A stretch of DNA of 64,000 nt, from the NCBI GenBank assembly GCA_034509925.1, contig CM067536.1, positions 4,706,501 to 4,770,500 on the forward strand, read 5' to 3'. The stretch is from Hirudinaria manillensis (lineage: Eukaryota; Annelida; Clitellata; Hirudinida; Hirudinidae). A program made the position numbers and the translations under genes. Below are positions 16,801-30,700 of this stretch, piece by piece (positions within the stretch are counted from its first letter, which is position 1; each line of letters opens with the position of its first letter). The notes under the pieces were generated by a model. That model saw only the letters and a list, made by a program, of their open reading frames with translations, did not search any database and had not been told where the DNA came from.

Positions 16801-19800
16801 TAGATGTTGCTACTAAACCAAACAAGACGAAAAGTAAAGGCTTGCTAAATCACCATCAGATACCCGATGTTTGAGAAATTTGATTGGAGCCATTCACCCC
16901 AGAGGCAAATCTCGAATAAAAATCTTAAACAAAAGATCATGTGCACTCGATGTACTACAATTCATTGTGCTTCGTAACAACACATTTTCATGGCATCATA
17001 ATTGACTTTTAGTGATTTGAAACCGAATTGACGGCTAAATATCTTCACGAAGTCATTTTAGTCCCAAGAGATGGTGTTGTGCCTTAATGAGACCTCCTAA
17101 AATATTTCTCGTCACAGCGGCTTGTCAAATGAATCAGGTGAATGTTAATGCACATAAGTCGCATACCTACACCGCTTTTCACTCCGTTCGTTCGTTCGTT
17201 TCTATAAACAGCTCCATTTGTCTGATCGAATTCATTCATTAGAATGAAATAAAAAAGTGATTTTAGTTAGATTTCTGGAGCCAAACGACAAATTACCATT
17301 AATTTGGCAACATTTTAATCAATTTTAACTTAATTATAACAAAAATGTGGCGTAATTGTAAAGAAATTTTGAAGCGAAAGTGTTAATTGAATGTTTCGTT
17401 CGAATTAAAAATCTTTCGTTTAAATAACATCAAACACCGACTTTATTAAATGTTTAACAAAGAATTAATTTTTGAAAGTTGATTAACAATATTATGATAA
17501 GTCTCACTTTATCTTAACTTAATGTTCATACATTTGACTCCAATAATAATAATAACGATTTCAGTACTAATTAATTTCACTATGAACTTGATTAATAACT
17601 CACCACAGTTGGGTTTGTTGTTTTGTATGACAACTTTTTGCTTCGTCTGTTTGATGATTTTCACCCAAGAGATGCTTTGAGCGTGACAAAGTTTGGTGTT
17701 GTTGGAGATGAAAATCGCTCCATTTCTAATCTCTTTTAGTGAATTCAAACCAAGAATTTCCAAGTTTGTTTTGAATACGTGCAGCGATGATGAAATTCTG
17801 TTGTCAAAAATTTTAATTTCTTGAACGCTATAAAAAGTAGCCCGTTGTAATTTAGTTTACCACTAAGACGAAAGAATTTAAAATTAATTAACGAACTAAT
17901 TCAGTTAACAAATGTATGAGGACCAAGACTTTCATAAGGCAAGGTCGTCAATGCTGAGAAGTGAGTGAAACTTCTTACGAATCAAGTTTCATGCCGTGAA
18001 TGATTTCAAGGTTACTGAGGAATGAGAGATTCTTCAGTTGAGGAATGTCTGCTTGAATCTTTACGAACCCTGAAACCTCTCTAATGTCCTTGAGATGTGA
18101 AAGGTCACTCACGTTCATCGGCGGAACGTCCAAATAATCGTCTCTGTGTGAATTGAGTGATGGATTTCACATTCATTCATTTGCTTTTACTTACAGATTT
18201 AGCATTATAAATGAGGCATAACATAGTATTTTCAAATTAGTTAGCAGGTAACGCTAACTAATATTTTTTTATAAAAATTATGAATAAGAAGGCGAAGTCA
18301 ACGAAAATAATTTCACACCAGAAATAATTTTGATTCTAAAAAGCAAAGATTCTACAATCTTTAAAGAATGAAACGGTAACTTTTCTGCTGTCAAAAGTTT
18401 CGAAAGATGCTGGTTTTAGGTATTGAGGTAGTTAGAGAACTGATAATTAATTAACTCTAATCACTAATGACAAATCGACAAACCAAGGGAAATATTTGTC
18501 GTTCATTGTTCAATGTTTTTGTTGTTCTATTAATAGTCACTTTTTGGAATGTGAATTTTAATGCTGATTTGGAAAGTTACTATTTCAATGAACTAAAAAC
18601 TTTCATGTTATCATTACTTTCGCCTTAAGAATTTAAATTTACGTGTTTACCTGTGATTCTGAATGAATGAAGTCAGTGTCTATTAAACATTGTTCATTTT
18701 TTTTATTAAGCTACCAATATTTTATATTATAAGGACAACAACATCCAAAGTCAACCCGAGTAAAGTCAACTTTGAAATAAAAAAGCCAAGCATATCTATT
18801 TGCATATGAAAACAAGTCAAAACCTTCATTCAACGTTACCGAGAAAAGTGAGGCGTCGTTGCATGATTAACATGCATTGAATGTGAATTATTATTCATTT
18901 ATTCATTGAGTATTTCAGGCAGAATATTCATACGCCTCGATGAAGAAGCGCAAGAAGTTCCTACGCTGATAACAATTCGCAAATCTTTAATTAACAAGCA
19001 ACACGTGACTAATACTATAAGTTATCAAAGGCATATATGAAATATTTGCTGGAAGTAACACATAATAACGAGTCTTGTTTAGTTGTAATACCATAAATAA
19101 TAATATAATAATAACAAGAATATGATGTTGATTGTGATACAAATAATAATAATAACAACAACACCTTTCACTTCCACTTAATGGTACAATATAATAATAA
19201 TAATTAAAATTATTATTATAATTATTATTATTGAAAGTAAATAAATAAAGCATTATTAAATGGTAAACAAATAAATATTGATAAATTTTATTGAAATATG
19301 TTTATTAAAAAATGAATATTAATTAATTAATTAACCTTTGGAAAGTCAAGTCAGGAATGAAGATGCTTCCCTGAACGATGGTGCAATCCTTTAACATGTG
19401 AACATTTCTCGAGTTCACGTGGGTGAATTCAAACTTGCATTCTGCATCATTTGTTTCATAATTATTTGAATATATTTTTTAATAATAATAATAATAATCA
19501 TCATCATCATCATTTATTTCTATTTATCAATAATTATCAGATAATCAACGTTAATATCTTGGCAAGAATCGGTTCGTTTTTCTCTGAGTTCAATAACAGA
19601 TTTTCAAAGAGCGATTCAACAAATAGAATTATTTCAAGTAGAACCCCACAGGAAGCAATCACCAACTTGAAGCAGGAATACGTCTCCGATGTTCTTAGTA
19701 TTATCATTATTATTATTAATATTTTTATAAGTTGCTATACATTGCAATTACTATAAATATACAGCGGTCGTCATATCTTTAAACGGGAGATGATTTTTTG

Positions 19801-22800
19801 CGATAACGTTTGACAAAATTATTTTACAAAACCCAAATTTCGATTTGTTATTTGATATTTGTGTCTATTTCAACATAGTAAATAAACATCAAGAAATAAT
19901 CGTCTCTTAAAAACGCTTGCAAGGATATAATGTCAGAAGATGACAGTCAGACATCAAGCAGTTAAAGGATTAAAGATGGGTGACCTTTTGGACACGTTCC
20001 ATTGCATTCAACGCATTTCCTGTGCTCGTTGGCAATCATCCCTTTGCCGCATTCCTGCACACAAGCACCTTGTCTGCTGTTGAGATGATCTGCAAATCGT
20101 AAATTAATTTAAATTAAAATTATGATTAAATAATAATTAAATTATAATTTTATTTTAAATTATTATATCGTAATAATAATAATAATAGTATAATATAATA
20201 ATAATAATACATTTCGAATTCGTAAAAGTCTACCATAGCGGCCTAATTCAGTAAAAATAGTTCAATAAAAGTGAAGTAATTGTAATAACAAATAATTGTA
20301 AATAATTATGGAATCAAAATGACGTTTTATGGCACCAACCAGGACACTTGTCGACGCAAAGTGTTCCGTAAGAGTACTTGAAATTAGGATTTGGAACCTG
20401 CTTAAACAGGGCAGAGTCGTAAACAAATTCTGGAGGACAAAACTTCTGGCAGACACCGTTATCGTCGAAATTTTTGCAGGCCTGAACGAAAGTATTTCCC
20501 CAATTAATTGTAAAATATCTTTCGAATGCATTCAGGAGTTTGAGAATTGAGAACCGAATCGACCATGGAACACCAACCCAACACTGGTCTTCCCGCGGTC
20601 CGACGCAGCCACCTATGCATTCGGAATCGCAGCATTGGTTCGGTAAACTTCCGAAACATTGTCCACCGCATTGTTTACTACAGGTTTCTCTGTTCACTTG
20701 AAATGTAAAGTCATTATTAATGGACCTAAAAACGGATTATTGACAACAGTATAAATTGATGCAGGAAAAGCTCAGATGACCGATTTCCCCTTCCGGTCAT
20801 TAATGCAAGGTCTATTCCGTATCATATAGTCGTCATCATTACCACAGTCATCATCATCGCCATCGTCATTATCTTCATCACTATCATTACCACCATCACT
20901 ATCACATCATCATCATCATCATCATCAAGTAAAGCCAACATTTTTGACAGTTCTCTTGTCCTTGACCCCAGCAGAACTTGGTTCCATTAAAATTGCAGGA
21001 TTCGTGGCAACTTTCACCTGCAATCAGTTCATCACTTTCAGGCAAACAATTTCAATTCCTATGTTAACATCATTCACGGTTTTTAACATAATCGTTCATT
21101 TAATGACATTTAATTTCATAATTTAATTTAATTACATTTAATAAAGTGAAATTTAAACCAAATGAAATAAATTTCAAGCATCAAGCGTGCCTAACAAATG
21201 CCTAACAATATTGTTGAATTAAAAATAATTAAAACGATTTACAAATAAACAAATAAAGTTATTTCTTCAAAAATCTGTAAGAAAAATCCTAAGGCGGGAT
21301 ATTTGATACATAAAAATTCCTTTCACTTGAAGCTTTAAAGGAAGTGTTTGACCTGTTTCGTGATGAATATGATGGTTACGATGACGACGACTACGACGAT
21401 GACGGTGATGATAATGCTGCTCGTGGTTGTGACGATGCAATTGGTTGAATAATTTTGCGACGGAGAATGAAGAGGCGGAGATAAACTTATAAACAAGGAA
21501 GCGCCCCAAATGCATATTAATTAATTTTATGCAATTAGAGTAATACCTGCCTGCAGGAACAGCTATTTTATTTCCACGAAAATAAATGTAGCCCCTATGG
21601 ACAGGATGTCCCTTTCATCAGCTGCCTACGTTAAACTGAAGCAAAATCGGTTCCTAGAAAAAAGGCCCTCAGGACAGGTTTTACTCTCGGGTGCCCTAAT
21701 TTACAGGTTTTACTGTAGTTGTACAATGTACAATATTGTATTCAATTTATAGTATTCAATAGTATTCAATTTATATTCAATTTTCGAACATCCTCGATTA
21801 AGTACTGTTTCATTGGAAAACTATTTGATTGCGTTTTCTAATTTCTTTCATGTGAAACAAACTCTTGATTAGGACTTTTATACATATTTGTAAATACTTT
21901 GTATTAACGGCACATACTGTTTTAAATAATATGTATGAGTAATACCTTCAATTGTCAGCGTTAGTAATGTATATTAACGTATATTGCATTGTATACTTAG
22001 TGATGTATATTAATGTTTAGTGTCCCAAATGATAATTCGACATTAAATATACATCGTTCTGCTGCTTTTAAAAGTTGAAAAGTTTCAAAAGTGAACTTCG
22101 CTCACATCGGACATGAGGGTGGAGAGGATCGTGTTGTTCTGAAGTCTTAATGAGACTCGATTCGCCAGTCACAATGTCCCTCCACAGGATGTCATTTCCG
22201 TGGCAAAGACGGTTGTTGTGTTGGACGAAGACGCTTCCCGATTGAATTTCTGTTTGATCACAGATTGTGAGAAAATAATAATCATAATCTTAATCATCAT
22301 AATCATAATTTTCATCATCGTCGACGTCGTCATGGGCATCGGTATCGTCATCATCACCACCACCATCACTATCAAATTCATCATCATTATCTTCAAATTA
22401 GATAATTATAATAAAAAAAGCTAATAACAAATCAATAAATCCGAATTTCCAACCGTGAAGTGAGTTCAGTTGCAATTCTCGAAGTCCGACGTTGATTGGA
22501 TCATCGGGATTGAAGTTGAGATAAACGTAGAGACTGTAGAAGTTGCTGAGTCCCTCTTCGTTGTCGTGGTACAAGGTCCTACCTCTGATGACCCTGAGAC
22601 TCGTCAGTGGAACGAAGTCCACGTAGGAAATGGCGATCAAGACGTAGCCTGTCACCTCCTTGATGCCAGACAGAAAGGAGAGGTCGGGGTTTGGATCGGT
22701 GATGAAAACTAGCTCGAGGTTACCGTCGACGTGCGTACAGTTGACGTATCTGTTATGCAGCGAGGTGTACCTCTCCTCCGTCCACTTCTGATGGGTCAGT

Positions 22801-23050
22801 CCAAGGCTCGTGCCCTGACAAACTGCGTGTTATGACGTCGAATTGCTTTTTCAAGTTTTATTCACTCTCGGTGTTTTATCTTTTACGATGCTTTTATAAA
22901 ATGGACGCATAAAAATAAAAGAAATAATCATTTAATCTGTTATAAATGGCTGATTGCGATGAGAAAATTGACTGCAATAATCTTCAATTGCCCCTGATTG
23001 GACAATCCGTAAAAATTGTTCGGCAATTTTCTAGCGTAATTTTATTATTA

Positions 23051-23084
<34 letters not shown>

Positions 23085-23166
23085 TGTTCATTAAATGCGG
23101 CATAAGTAAAAAAATTATTTGACATCCAATAATTTGAATCGCAATCAAAAGTTACTTGAAAAGTGT

Positions 23167-23200
<34 letters not shown>

Positions 23201-24515
23201 TTATCTCTCATAATTTTTGTATGAAGAAATTGCTAACAAACCCTCTCAAGTCTTGGACTGATTAAACTCCTTATAACTCCTTAATTGCAACTTGGCCAAA
23301 CAAGACAATAAACAAGAGGGTTATGATGGTGCATTAAAATTTCATTCGTGTAGGAGAAGATGATGCTGATGCTGATGATGATTATGATTACGATGATGAT
23401 GATCTTATTGGCGATGATAACGAGACGACACCGTGGTAAATCGTGTTGACACAAGGTCGAGAGGTCAGACGTGCAAAGGTCCCTGAATTCGTGTCTTCAG
23501 TGAAAGCAAGAAACATCAAGTGACTGTTCGTTCCTTTAGATCTTTCAAGAGTTTTGCAAACACGACTCATCAGTGGATGATGACTTCGCGGAACAAAAAT
23601 TTCCGGCTTATCAAAAATGTCAAGCAGGGAAATATTATTTCTATGATGCTTTCTTAGATATACTGGTATTAACTAGTAATTAAAATGGTTTTTATTTCAT
23701 TTCCTTGCTGTTCCGCCGGTAGATTTAAATGTTTGGAATACTTGAAGGACTGTAGTTTGTTGTGTCGAAGTAGGTCCAAAAATTGTTGACGTGTGTGAAG
23801 AATCAGGTGAAACGAAATTAGAATATGGAGCTGTAGCAAGGAGCTCTGCGCTCGTGAGCTGTGACACTCGTGAGCCACGACAATGCATGACATTGCAATT
23901 GGCCGGTCGCACTTCGTAGTGGCTTCAATAACTTAATATCACTTGCTGGATGATAATGTGCTAGGTTTTAATGCGCAAATCTTCTGGAATATTTGTCTAA
24001 AAAAAGACGCCCAATAATTAATTGGAAAGAAATGCTTGGTAAATTCCGCTTAATCCGACTTTATAAAATGCAAGCGATAAATCCGCAATCCAAAAGTGCG
24101 AAAATATTTGCCTCTAGACAAGGCTAACTTATCTGGACTTGATTTCATCAATTGAATCGCATTTCTAGTCTGGGTCGTTTCTCGTAACAAATATAACGAG
24201 ATACGAGGCGCCAGTAATTACTCTAATTATATTACTGCCAATTATTATTAATAATTATGCATTACACGAGCATTAATTCTGCGTTGTTTCGAAAGTGTTG
24301 ACATCGCAAGTTGATATCATGCCATCATCCCCGCGCATCATCCACAAGAACGTTCGTTCAAAACATGAACAACAACAACAACGACGACGACAAAAAAAAA
24401 ATAATGAAACTTTTGTCCAACCTTTTTTATAATCCGAAGTCGACTGTGAATTTGAGATGGAATTGAAAAGAAAACAAGAAAGGAAGAACATTCGGATGAA
24501 GTTCATCTCCTCCAT
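10893..24515 (-). CDS. EGFR: EGFR/ErbB receptor tyrosine kinase
   Basis: Single-pass receptor tyrosine kinase of the plasma membrane, binding EGF-family ligands and signalling to Ras/MAPK and PI3K. My model has 25 exons, total 3993 nt (about 1330 aa) with every phase consistent. Exon 1 (24515-24422) encodes a signal peptide with a hydrophobic core MFFLSCFLFNSIS. Next come L domain 1 (22822-22106, GYVLIAISYVDFVPL), furin-like Cys-rich domain (21017-19985), L domain 2 (19441-17604, NLEILGLNSLKEI) and a second Cys-rich region (16263-14800). The membrane segment is in 14292-14133 (MIAIISLVVSISFVFSAIVV). Kinase exons run from 14012 to 11567: glycine loop IGNGAYGEVHK, VAIK lysine, EILDEARIMASV helix C, threonine gatekeeper in LITPLM, DFGLA, and MPVKWLAPESL. 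The catalytic loop reads IVHCDLAARNVL, with Cys for the usual Arg of HRD. The tail (about 170 aa, exons 11481-11268 and 11188-10893) has a Grb2-type YENS site and ends EYYNELEFST. Confidence 0.97.
14683..14693. repeat. Poly-C run in EGFR intron
   Basis: An uninterrupted run of about 11 C residues in otherwise AT-rich intron DNA, just upstream (in genome order) of the exon that precedes the membrane-segment exon. Probably a length-variable homopolymer. Confidence 0.8.
19484..19516. repeat. AAT/CAT trinucleotide tract in EGFR intron
   Basis: Consecutive AAT and then CAT triplets lie next to the exon encoding part of L domain 2. It produces spurious Asn/His-rich open frames, which I did not annotate. 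Confidence 0.75.
20884..20927. repeat. ATC/CAT trinucleotide tract in EGFR intron
   Basis: Imperfect then perfect CAT repeats lie immediately downstream of the short Cys-rich exon 21017-20940. Confidence 0.75.
22274..22395. repeat. AAT/ATC-rich imperfect repeat in EGFR intron
   Basis: About 120 bp of interrupted AAT, ATC and CAC triplets fill most of the intron between the two L-domain-1 exons. The open frames across it (poly-Ile or poly-Met) are repeat artefacts. Confidence 0.7.
23041..23084. repeat. (ATT)n microsatellite in the first EGFR intron
   Basis: Near-perfect ATT repeats, with a second shorter ATT block at about 23175-23201. Both lie in the 1.6 kb intron that separates the signal-peptide exon from L domain 1. 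Confidence 0.85.
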
Positions 24516-25048
24516 TTATATTAAATTTGAATCCATGAATCGTTTGACGAACATCAAGCACTGCTTGCAAGTCAAAAGTTGTTGCCTCTCAAGCAACTAC
24601 TCATTCAACTACTCATTCAACTACTCACTCGACCATTCACTACTCTCTCGCTCAACGCATTTTCTGCCGCTCTTCGATAAAACTTTGCTTAACTTCTTTT
24701 TAAACCTTCCACCGTCGGATTTATTGGGAAAAAATATTATTGTTTCATTATTTTTCAAACATATTTTTAATAAATAATGTGAGTTTTAATTAAAGTTATA
24801 AAAGTTAGAAGCTTATAAATCAATGAACACAGCGTGGAGAGATGAGAAAGTGTTTATTGGAGATATTGCATTAAGTTTTAAGAAAATGAATCCATTAAAC
24901 TATCTTCAATTTTCAAGCGATCGATTGAACACCGAATAAAAAAACAGCCAAAAAAAAATTTTCAACTTCGTGACTAATCACCAGAGGTCGACACTACACT
25001 CGATTGGATGAAATCTCAAACTATTAATTAATCTGTAAATGAACATCC
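24516..25048. other. Gap between EGFR start and the next gene's 3' end
   Basis: Both flanking genes are on the minus strand, so this interval should hold the EGFR 5' UTR and promoter and the 3' UTR of the gene at 25049-27793. It includes a short ACTCATTCA tandem repeat (about 24597-24640). No coding sequence supported. Confidence 0.5.
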
Positions 25049-27793
25049 TCAGTCGTAATAATGAGGGTCCTTGCGTGTCTTGCAGATGAGGTCCCTGACT
25101 TTGCGACGTGTGTCACTCATTGGTGCCTTCACGTCCTTGTAGTTCTAAAACATGTTAGGTTCAGGTCAGCTTCTATCTCGTCATTCGTTCCAAATTTATT
25201 TTGAATTATTATCCGTCTGCTGCATTTTTAAAAATTATTCTTTGATATTTAAGGCTTTCATATGTTGTGCCTTATGAACAAGTCGTATTATTGAATGTTA
25301 AACGTGATTCGAACCACGATGGGTCTGGGTGAATCCACAGCCACCGATGCAGAACGCGGTTTCAATGCAGGTTGTGCCGTGTTCAGAGCCTCCGAGTAGC
25401 GACTCCTTGATCTTCCTGACCTGAGATTCGATGGGGAGGTGTACTCACCACCAGTGTTCAGCTTGTAAGTCGATCCATAAGTCGGAACCTAGTTTTAACA
25501 TTTTATCGTTTTTCATCTCTGCCAATCATAGTGCTTACGTGACTAAGAGTTGAATTGAGATTTTTAATCGTAAATAAAATTGTAATTAAAAGTCACAAAT
25601 GATTAAATTAAATTCCTGAAGAAAGTTTATTAAGTCTAACCGGCGGTTTTGCTGAATGAGTCACATCAGCCGAAACGGTTGTGTTCAGTGCAGGCGTGGT
25701 GTGTCTGTAGAAAGCCATGGAATAAGGGCGCCTTGCCACACTTGGGGACCTGACGACACTGGAAGATCTCACCACACTGGGCGACCTCGCCACCGATCTT
25801 GGAGCCTGCAGACAATAAAAAGCTTTTTATTTCCACCTCTTTTAAACCTGTTTCTTTTTTTCTATACTTATTTCTCCGCGAATTTAGAATTTAAAAACTT
25901 TAACCCAACACTAACATAATTTGTCAAAGGTCTGTAGACGCTTGTGACGAAAGGGGTTTGAGAGGTGACGGGGATTGGTGAAGGTGAAGCCACACGGGTT
26001 CTCAGAGAATAGGTGGGTTGGTAGCCACTCTTCGATAAGAAATATAAAAAAAAATATAACATACAAGCCATACACTGAGGAACGTTTCAGTACTTTGTTA
26101 AAAGCAGGAATTTGTGAGAATGCAAGAAATGTAAATTTAAAGTGAATGTTAATTTCAAATCATTTTATCACCGATGTTAGTTCAGAAAGCGCATTGCTGT
26201 TAGTGGAGTGAAAGGTGGAACGAGTTGGAATGCATTAAGATGATGATGGGTTGGTGCTCACATAGGTGCTGCCTGAAGTCCATCCAGAAGTACTCGGAGT
26301 CCAGGTAGGAGGACGGTACAGGTGCTGAGTGGCGTAGGAGGGTGTTCCAGTGTAGGTGGAGTTGTAATAACTCACACCTGGTGTGCTCCTTGAACGAAAA
26401 CTGGGAGTGTACGAAGTGTACCTAAATGGAATATTTGGCTCATTTGAATAAATACTAACTAAATCAGGTTAATTAATCAACTCAACTGTTGCGAGATAAT
26501 TAATTACAAGTTGGATTGATTAATCAATTACTAAATTAAATTCACCGATGGACGAGGAATTAATAAATACAAAAATCTTGAAACTATCGGTAAAGATACC
26601 TTGGCGTCGAAGCCAAGAAGGCTTCAACTTCATCGTCCATTGATGTTCGTTTTCTGACCACTGGGCGAAGTCCATTGACCCAAGTTCTGCGTCTGACGTC
26701 GGTCGAGTAGGATCGCGGATAGGAGGGAAGGGTACGAGCAGATGAGCTGTAGTTGTAGTAAGAGGGCACTCTGGCGCGAGGGGCGTGACTGACGTAGCTG
26801 GCAGAGGTGTAAGGCACCGAGTAAGTGGTGGTCGTCGTCTCGACCAGTGGAGGCGAATAACTGGAATCCATGACGATCGGCGATGGTGGATGAACACTGC
26901 TGAAGTACTGTAAAGTAAGTGATACTCGTGAATAGGTTTGCCTTGGCTTCGTGAATCATTGATTTCCTTTTATGTGAACGATTTTTTTCATTTATTCGGT
27001 GATTTAATTTAATTGATTAGTCGCTATTGTGGGACTAGCTGTTATTTGATGTTCATAATCAAATGTTCTGCAATCTCGTATTTAATCTCGATTTAAAATT
27101 AAATTTTTATTCTTTACGTGGATAATGTTTTCTAGATAATGGAGATTTTTTTCAAATAACCTTGAAGAGGTTAAAACCGACCAATAGATTGATAATAATA
27201 AAAATTACAAACGTAAATAAAATATTATGATAAAATTACAATTTTAAAGTTAAGTTATTTAAAATGCAGAAAGCAAGATGCAGACGATCGTAAAACAGGC
27301 TGCCATCTAAATGGCGGACTAATTTCGATTAAATGTTTTCGATTGAAAAACCAAATAATGAACTTCACGAACTACTTTGCTGATGTTTCTGACGACATCC
27401 CTCTCTGGTCTCAGGTTTGAATTGAGGAGGTCATCAGTGTCCAGGAAGATTCTCGATGTCCTGAGCAGCTGGGGCTCCAAATCGGTTTCAAAGTCGTCTT
27501 TGAATTCTTCCACACGGTGTACGTGAACTAAAGCGAATAAATATTTCGAACGTTAATTTATGTTTGGACGAATAAATGTCTCTAATCTTTAATCAAACAA
27601 CTTCTATCTGAATTTTATTTTATTTAGTTCATTCAATCTTTACCGGGCACTGAAGCTCCTCTTTTCCCGGGGAATTCAGAGAAGTAAAGCTTGAAAAGTG
27701 TTCACGACGTGTTGAATTTAACATTTGAAAACGTAAAAGAATAAAAATTGAGACGACAAAATAGGAACTCACAGTTCTTCCTCTGAGGACCAT
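25049..27793 (-). CDS. Ser/Tyr/Arg/Pro-rich basic protein, possibly myofilin-like
   Basis: I am not certain of the identity. The model has nine exons, 1236 nt, about 411 aa: 27793-27773, 27689-27644, 27527-27376, 26907-26600, 26421-26262, 26029-25916, 25805-25641, 25488-25315, 25144-25049; phases all fit. The N-terminus (MVLRGRT, then LYFSEFPGKRGASVP) and an acidic segment (EEFKDDFETDLEPQLLRTS) are followed by a long low-complexity middle rich in Ser, Tyr, Thr, Pro and Arg. One exon repeats a unit like RSPSVVRSSSVVRSPSVARR. The basic C-terminus, KVRDLICKTRKDPHYYD, looks like a conserved motif. No signal peptide, membrane segment or heptad coiled coil is seen. Composition, size and the basic end resemble arthropod myofilin, a thick-filament muscle protein; that comparison is from memory. 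A miniparamyosin-like N-terminal region is the main alternative, but no coiled coil follows it. Confidence 0.7.
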
Positions 27794-30700
27794 TTTTTTT
27801 GTATTCAAATGTTGTTCGTTTGTTTCACTTCGTTACTCGATCCTATGAACTCGCCGATGCTGTTTGATTTATTGCCAAATATTCAGCGTTATTCGAAAAA
27901 AAAGTTCGGACTTTAAAATTGTAAAGTTCGAATTAAGGAATTAAGACAACCTGCTGCCTCCTCAGGCACGAACTTTTTCCAAGCAATCCGACAACTCGCA
28001 ATCTCAACTCCTCACCGATGCTGTTATAGCGCCGGTTATTGCCTTCCTGAGCTGCTCGTGTTGGATTCTTGTTGCGAGCCAGCTAAATTCTTCCATGGAT
28101 GTCACTCATAATTGTGTTTGTTATTACTTAACTATTATTCGACAACATTGCATTTCGAACGCTTCGAAGAACGCGAATTCTGATTATTCCGTTGGGCGGG
28201 ATGCTGGCATATTTCTGAAATATTGCCTGCTATTGAAGGCGATTGTCAAGCGAATGTATATATTTTTTACTATATATGGGATGGAAAGACGTTTAAAGAT
28301 GGAAATGCAATCCAGCTTGCGATGGATTGAAGGTAAAAGTAAATGACTTGTGCAGCTCCAACCAAGTCGTTGCTCGCTCGAGGCTCGCTTAGCAGTTGCA
28401 AGGAGCATTTGTTGGTGTTTTTTAATTTTTATCCATCAATTCGGTGCACGTTTGAAAATTGTTTTCGAAAACATTTGCCTTTAATCGAAATTATTCTTAT
28501 TACCAAGCAGCAACAACATCTTGTTATAGTTTTTATCAGGCTCATCACACCAATTAGTGAACCTTTTTCTGAACCTTGTTATTGTTATTGCTTGATATTG
28601 ATACAACCTAATTGATTTGTCCGATATCAATACTGATTTTAAATTGGAAAATTAACAATGCAAATAGACTTTATTAAAAATAAATTGTTATAAAAGCAAC
28701 TTTGATGTGATGAATCAACACATTTTTGAAACATTTTATTATGACAGTCTAGTTGAAATTTGCGTAAAATTCGTCCCAATTTGGACAAGTTGTTAGCACT
28801 TAGAACTATAGGAATTCCTGGCCGAGGAATGAATTCGTAGAAGCGGAAAAATAAACAAACGAACGAATGAACGAACGAATGATTAAGAATTGTGCTGAGT
28901 CCATTCATGAAATGCTCCAAGATCCAAACATTGAGGCCAGTTCCATCAAAAGAATGTTTTGGAAGCTGCTTAAAGTCCGAAAGAATCCTCGTCTGCAACG
29001 AATGGGTCGAGAGATTATTGAAGGATTTATGGAAAATAAGATTCCATGCTTTAAATAGACGGTGCATTTCAACAACTCACCTCTTGATAAACCGAGCGTT
29101 GATTTTTCGGTGTTTTCAAACTATTTTAAGTCACCGATAAAGTACAGTTAATTTAATCTTTCAATATTTTTAATATATTTCAACTTACATTTTTCTAATT
29201 TCCATTTATGTTGATCACTTTGGCTACGACGTCGTCGTGACGTGATATGTCATTTGTACTTTTAATGTCAACTACGATTTATTTTTGTCTTGAAATTCTC
29301 GTGTGCAACCTACTTATTAAAACACGTCATCGCCTAACAAATTAATCATTATGATCAACTGTTAAATTGAAGCATATTCGTAGCATTCAAGTATTTATGA
29401 GGCCCTTAAGCATAGCAAAAGTTTTTTTAACTTTGTGATTATAAATCTGGGCATTAAAATAATTTAAAACCAGTTCGTCGAGTGAGACTGCATCACTTGT
29501 GTTTTAAGACATGAATTAATATTTGCTTAACATCAACACATAACAATCACCATTAATTTCGATAAATAACAAATAAATTTTTATTTTCTTGACAGTAACT
29601 CGTTTATCACTAATCTTTAAGCAACTTAACATTTAAAAATTCCTTCCATTTGTTATTCCGTGCTTTCCACGATATCTAAGTGGCAGGTGGTTTACCACTT
29701 CAAAATCTTGAAATTCTTTTTACAACCTATTTTAATTTTGTTTTTGTTATAAACTACTTCGCGTAAAAGACAAATTTCAATATTCTTCGATTTTCTTATT
29801 TCCTGGATAATAATAATAATAATAGTAATAGTAATAATACAACTTGAGAAAATTATGGAAGCTTATGAAATTAAGGTTTGCCACAATTTGAAATAGTTTA
29901 AAATTTATTTTAAAACATTTATAAATTTATAATCCTTCATTAAAATCTCTTCAACAAAAACAAGATTACATGATGACATGATATCACGATTGCAGTCAAA
30001 TGTTGGAGGCACAATTAAATCAGAAGGGGTTTTATCGGAAATGACTTCAACTTTGGGAGTCCACAAAGATCTTCATAATATAAATTTAAGTTATTGATGT
30101 TTTTAAAATTCATTAGATTATAAAAAATAAATAAAAATCTTGAGCGTACAAATCTTGGTCTTTGTTTTGAATTTTGAAACAAGAATTTCTTAAGGCCTGC
30201 CTGAATAATTATTGTAACAATTGGACGCTGCTAACCATTTATATCTTTGAACAATTTGCATTTTGTGTTAACCAATAAATTAAAATGTCTTCCTGAGGCT
30301 TTGATAAATCGTTATTTTTATTGTTTGGTACCAATTCTTGCTTGGTTTATAAAAAAATATTCGTTTTTTTCCTGCTAATTTTAATCACTTTATTGTCGGA
30401 ATGCTCAATAAGCATGCAATGCGTACAATATTAATATCGCCTCAAACAATGACGATCTAAATTCTTTGGCTGTATGCAATTGGGCGAAACACTTTTTGGC
30501 CAGTCACTGTTCCTTTTATTAGAATTTTATTAGCATAAACTTAACTATATATATGTATGTGACAATATTCCTCGTCGATTTATAATGCGTATTTATACCT
30601 TTCTTTATCTCAAGAAACAGATATAATAACTTTAACTATCGATAACAACTTATACCAAATAAATAGCTGTTGTCAGATTACTAGTTGAAGTTTGTGGTCG

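Noticed and set aside
22169-22424. Met/Ile-rich open frames in an EGFR intron
   Set aside because: Produced by ATC/AAT trinucleotide repeats.
26520-26959. Two further minus-strand frames over the exon at 26907-26600
   Set aside because: Other frames of the same exon; only the frame with Ser/Tyr-rich sequence joins the neighbouring exons in phase.
28639-29067. 142-codon minus-strand open frame
   Set aside because: Phe/His/Leu-rich without any motif; it overlaps another frame on the opposite strand and ends in AT-rich sequence. No splice partners.
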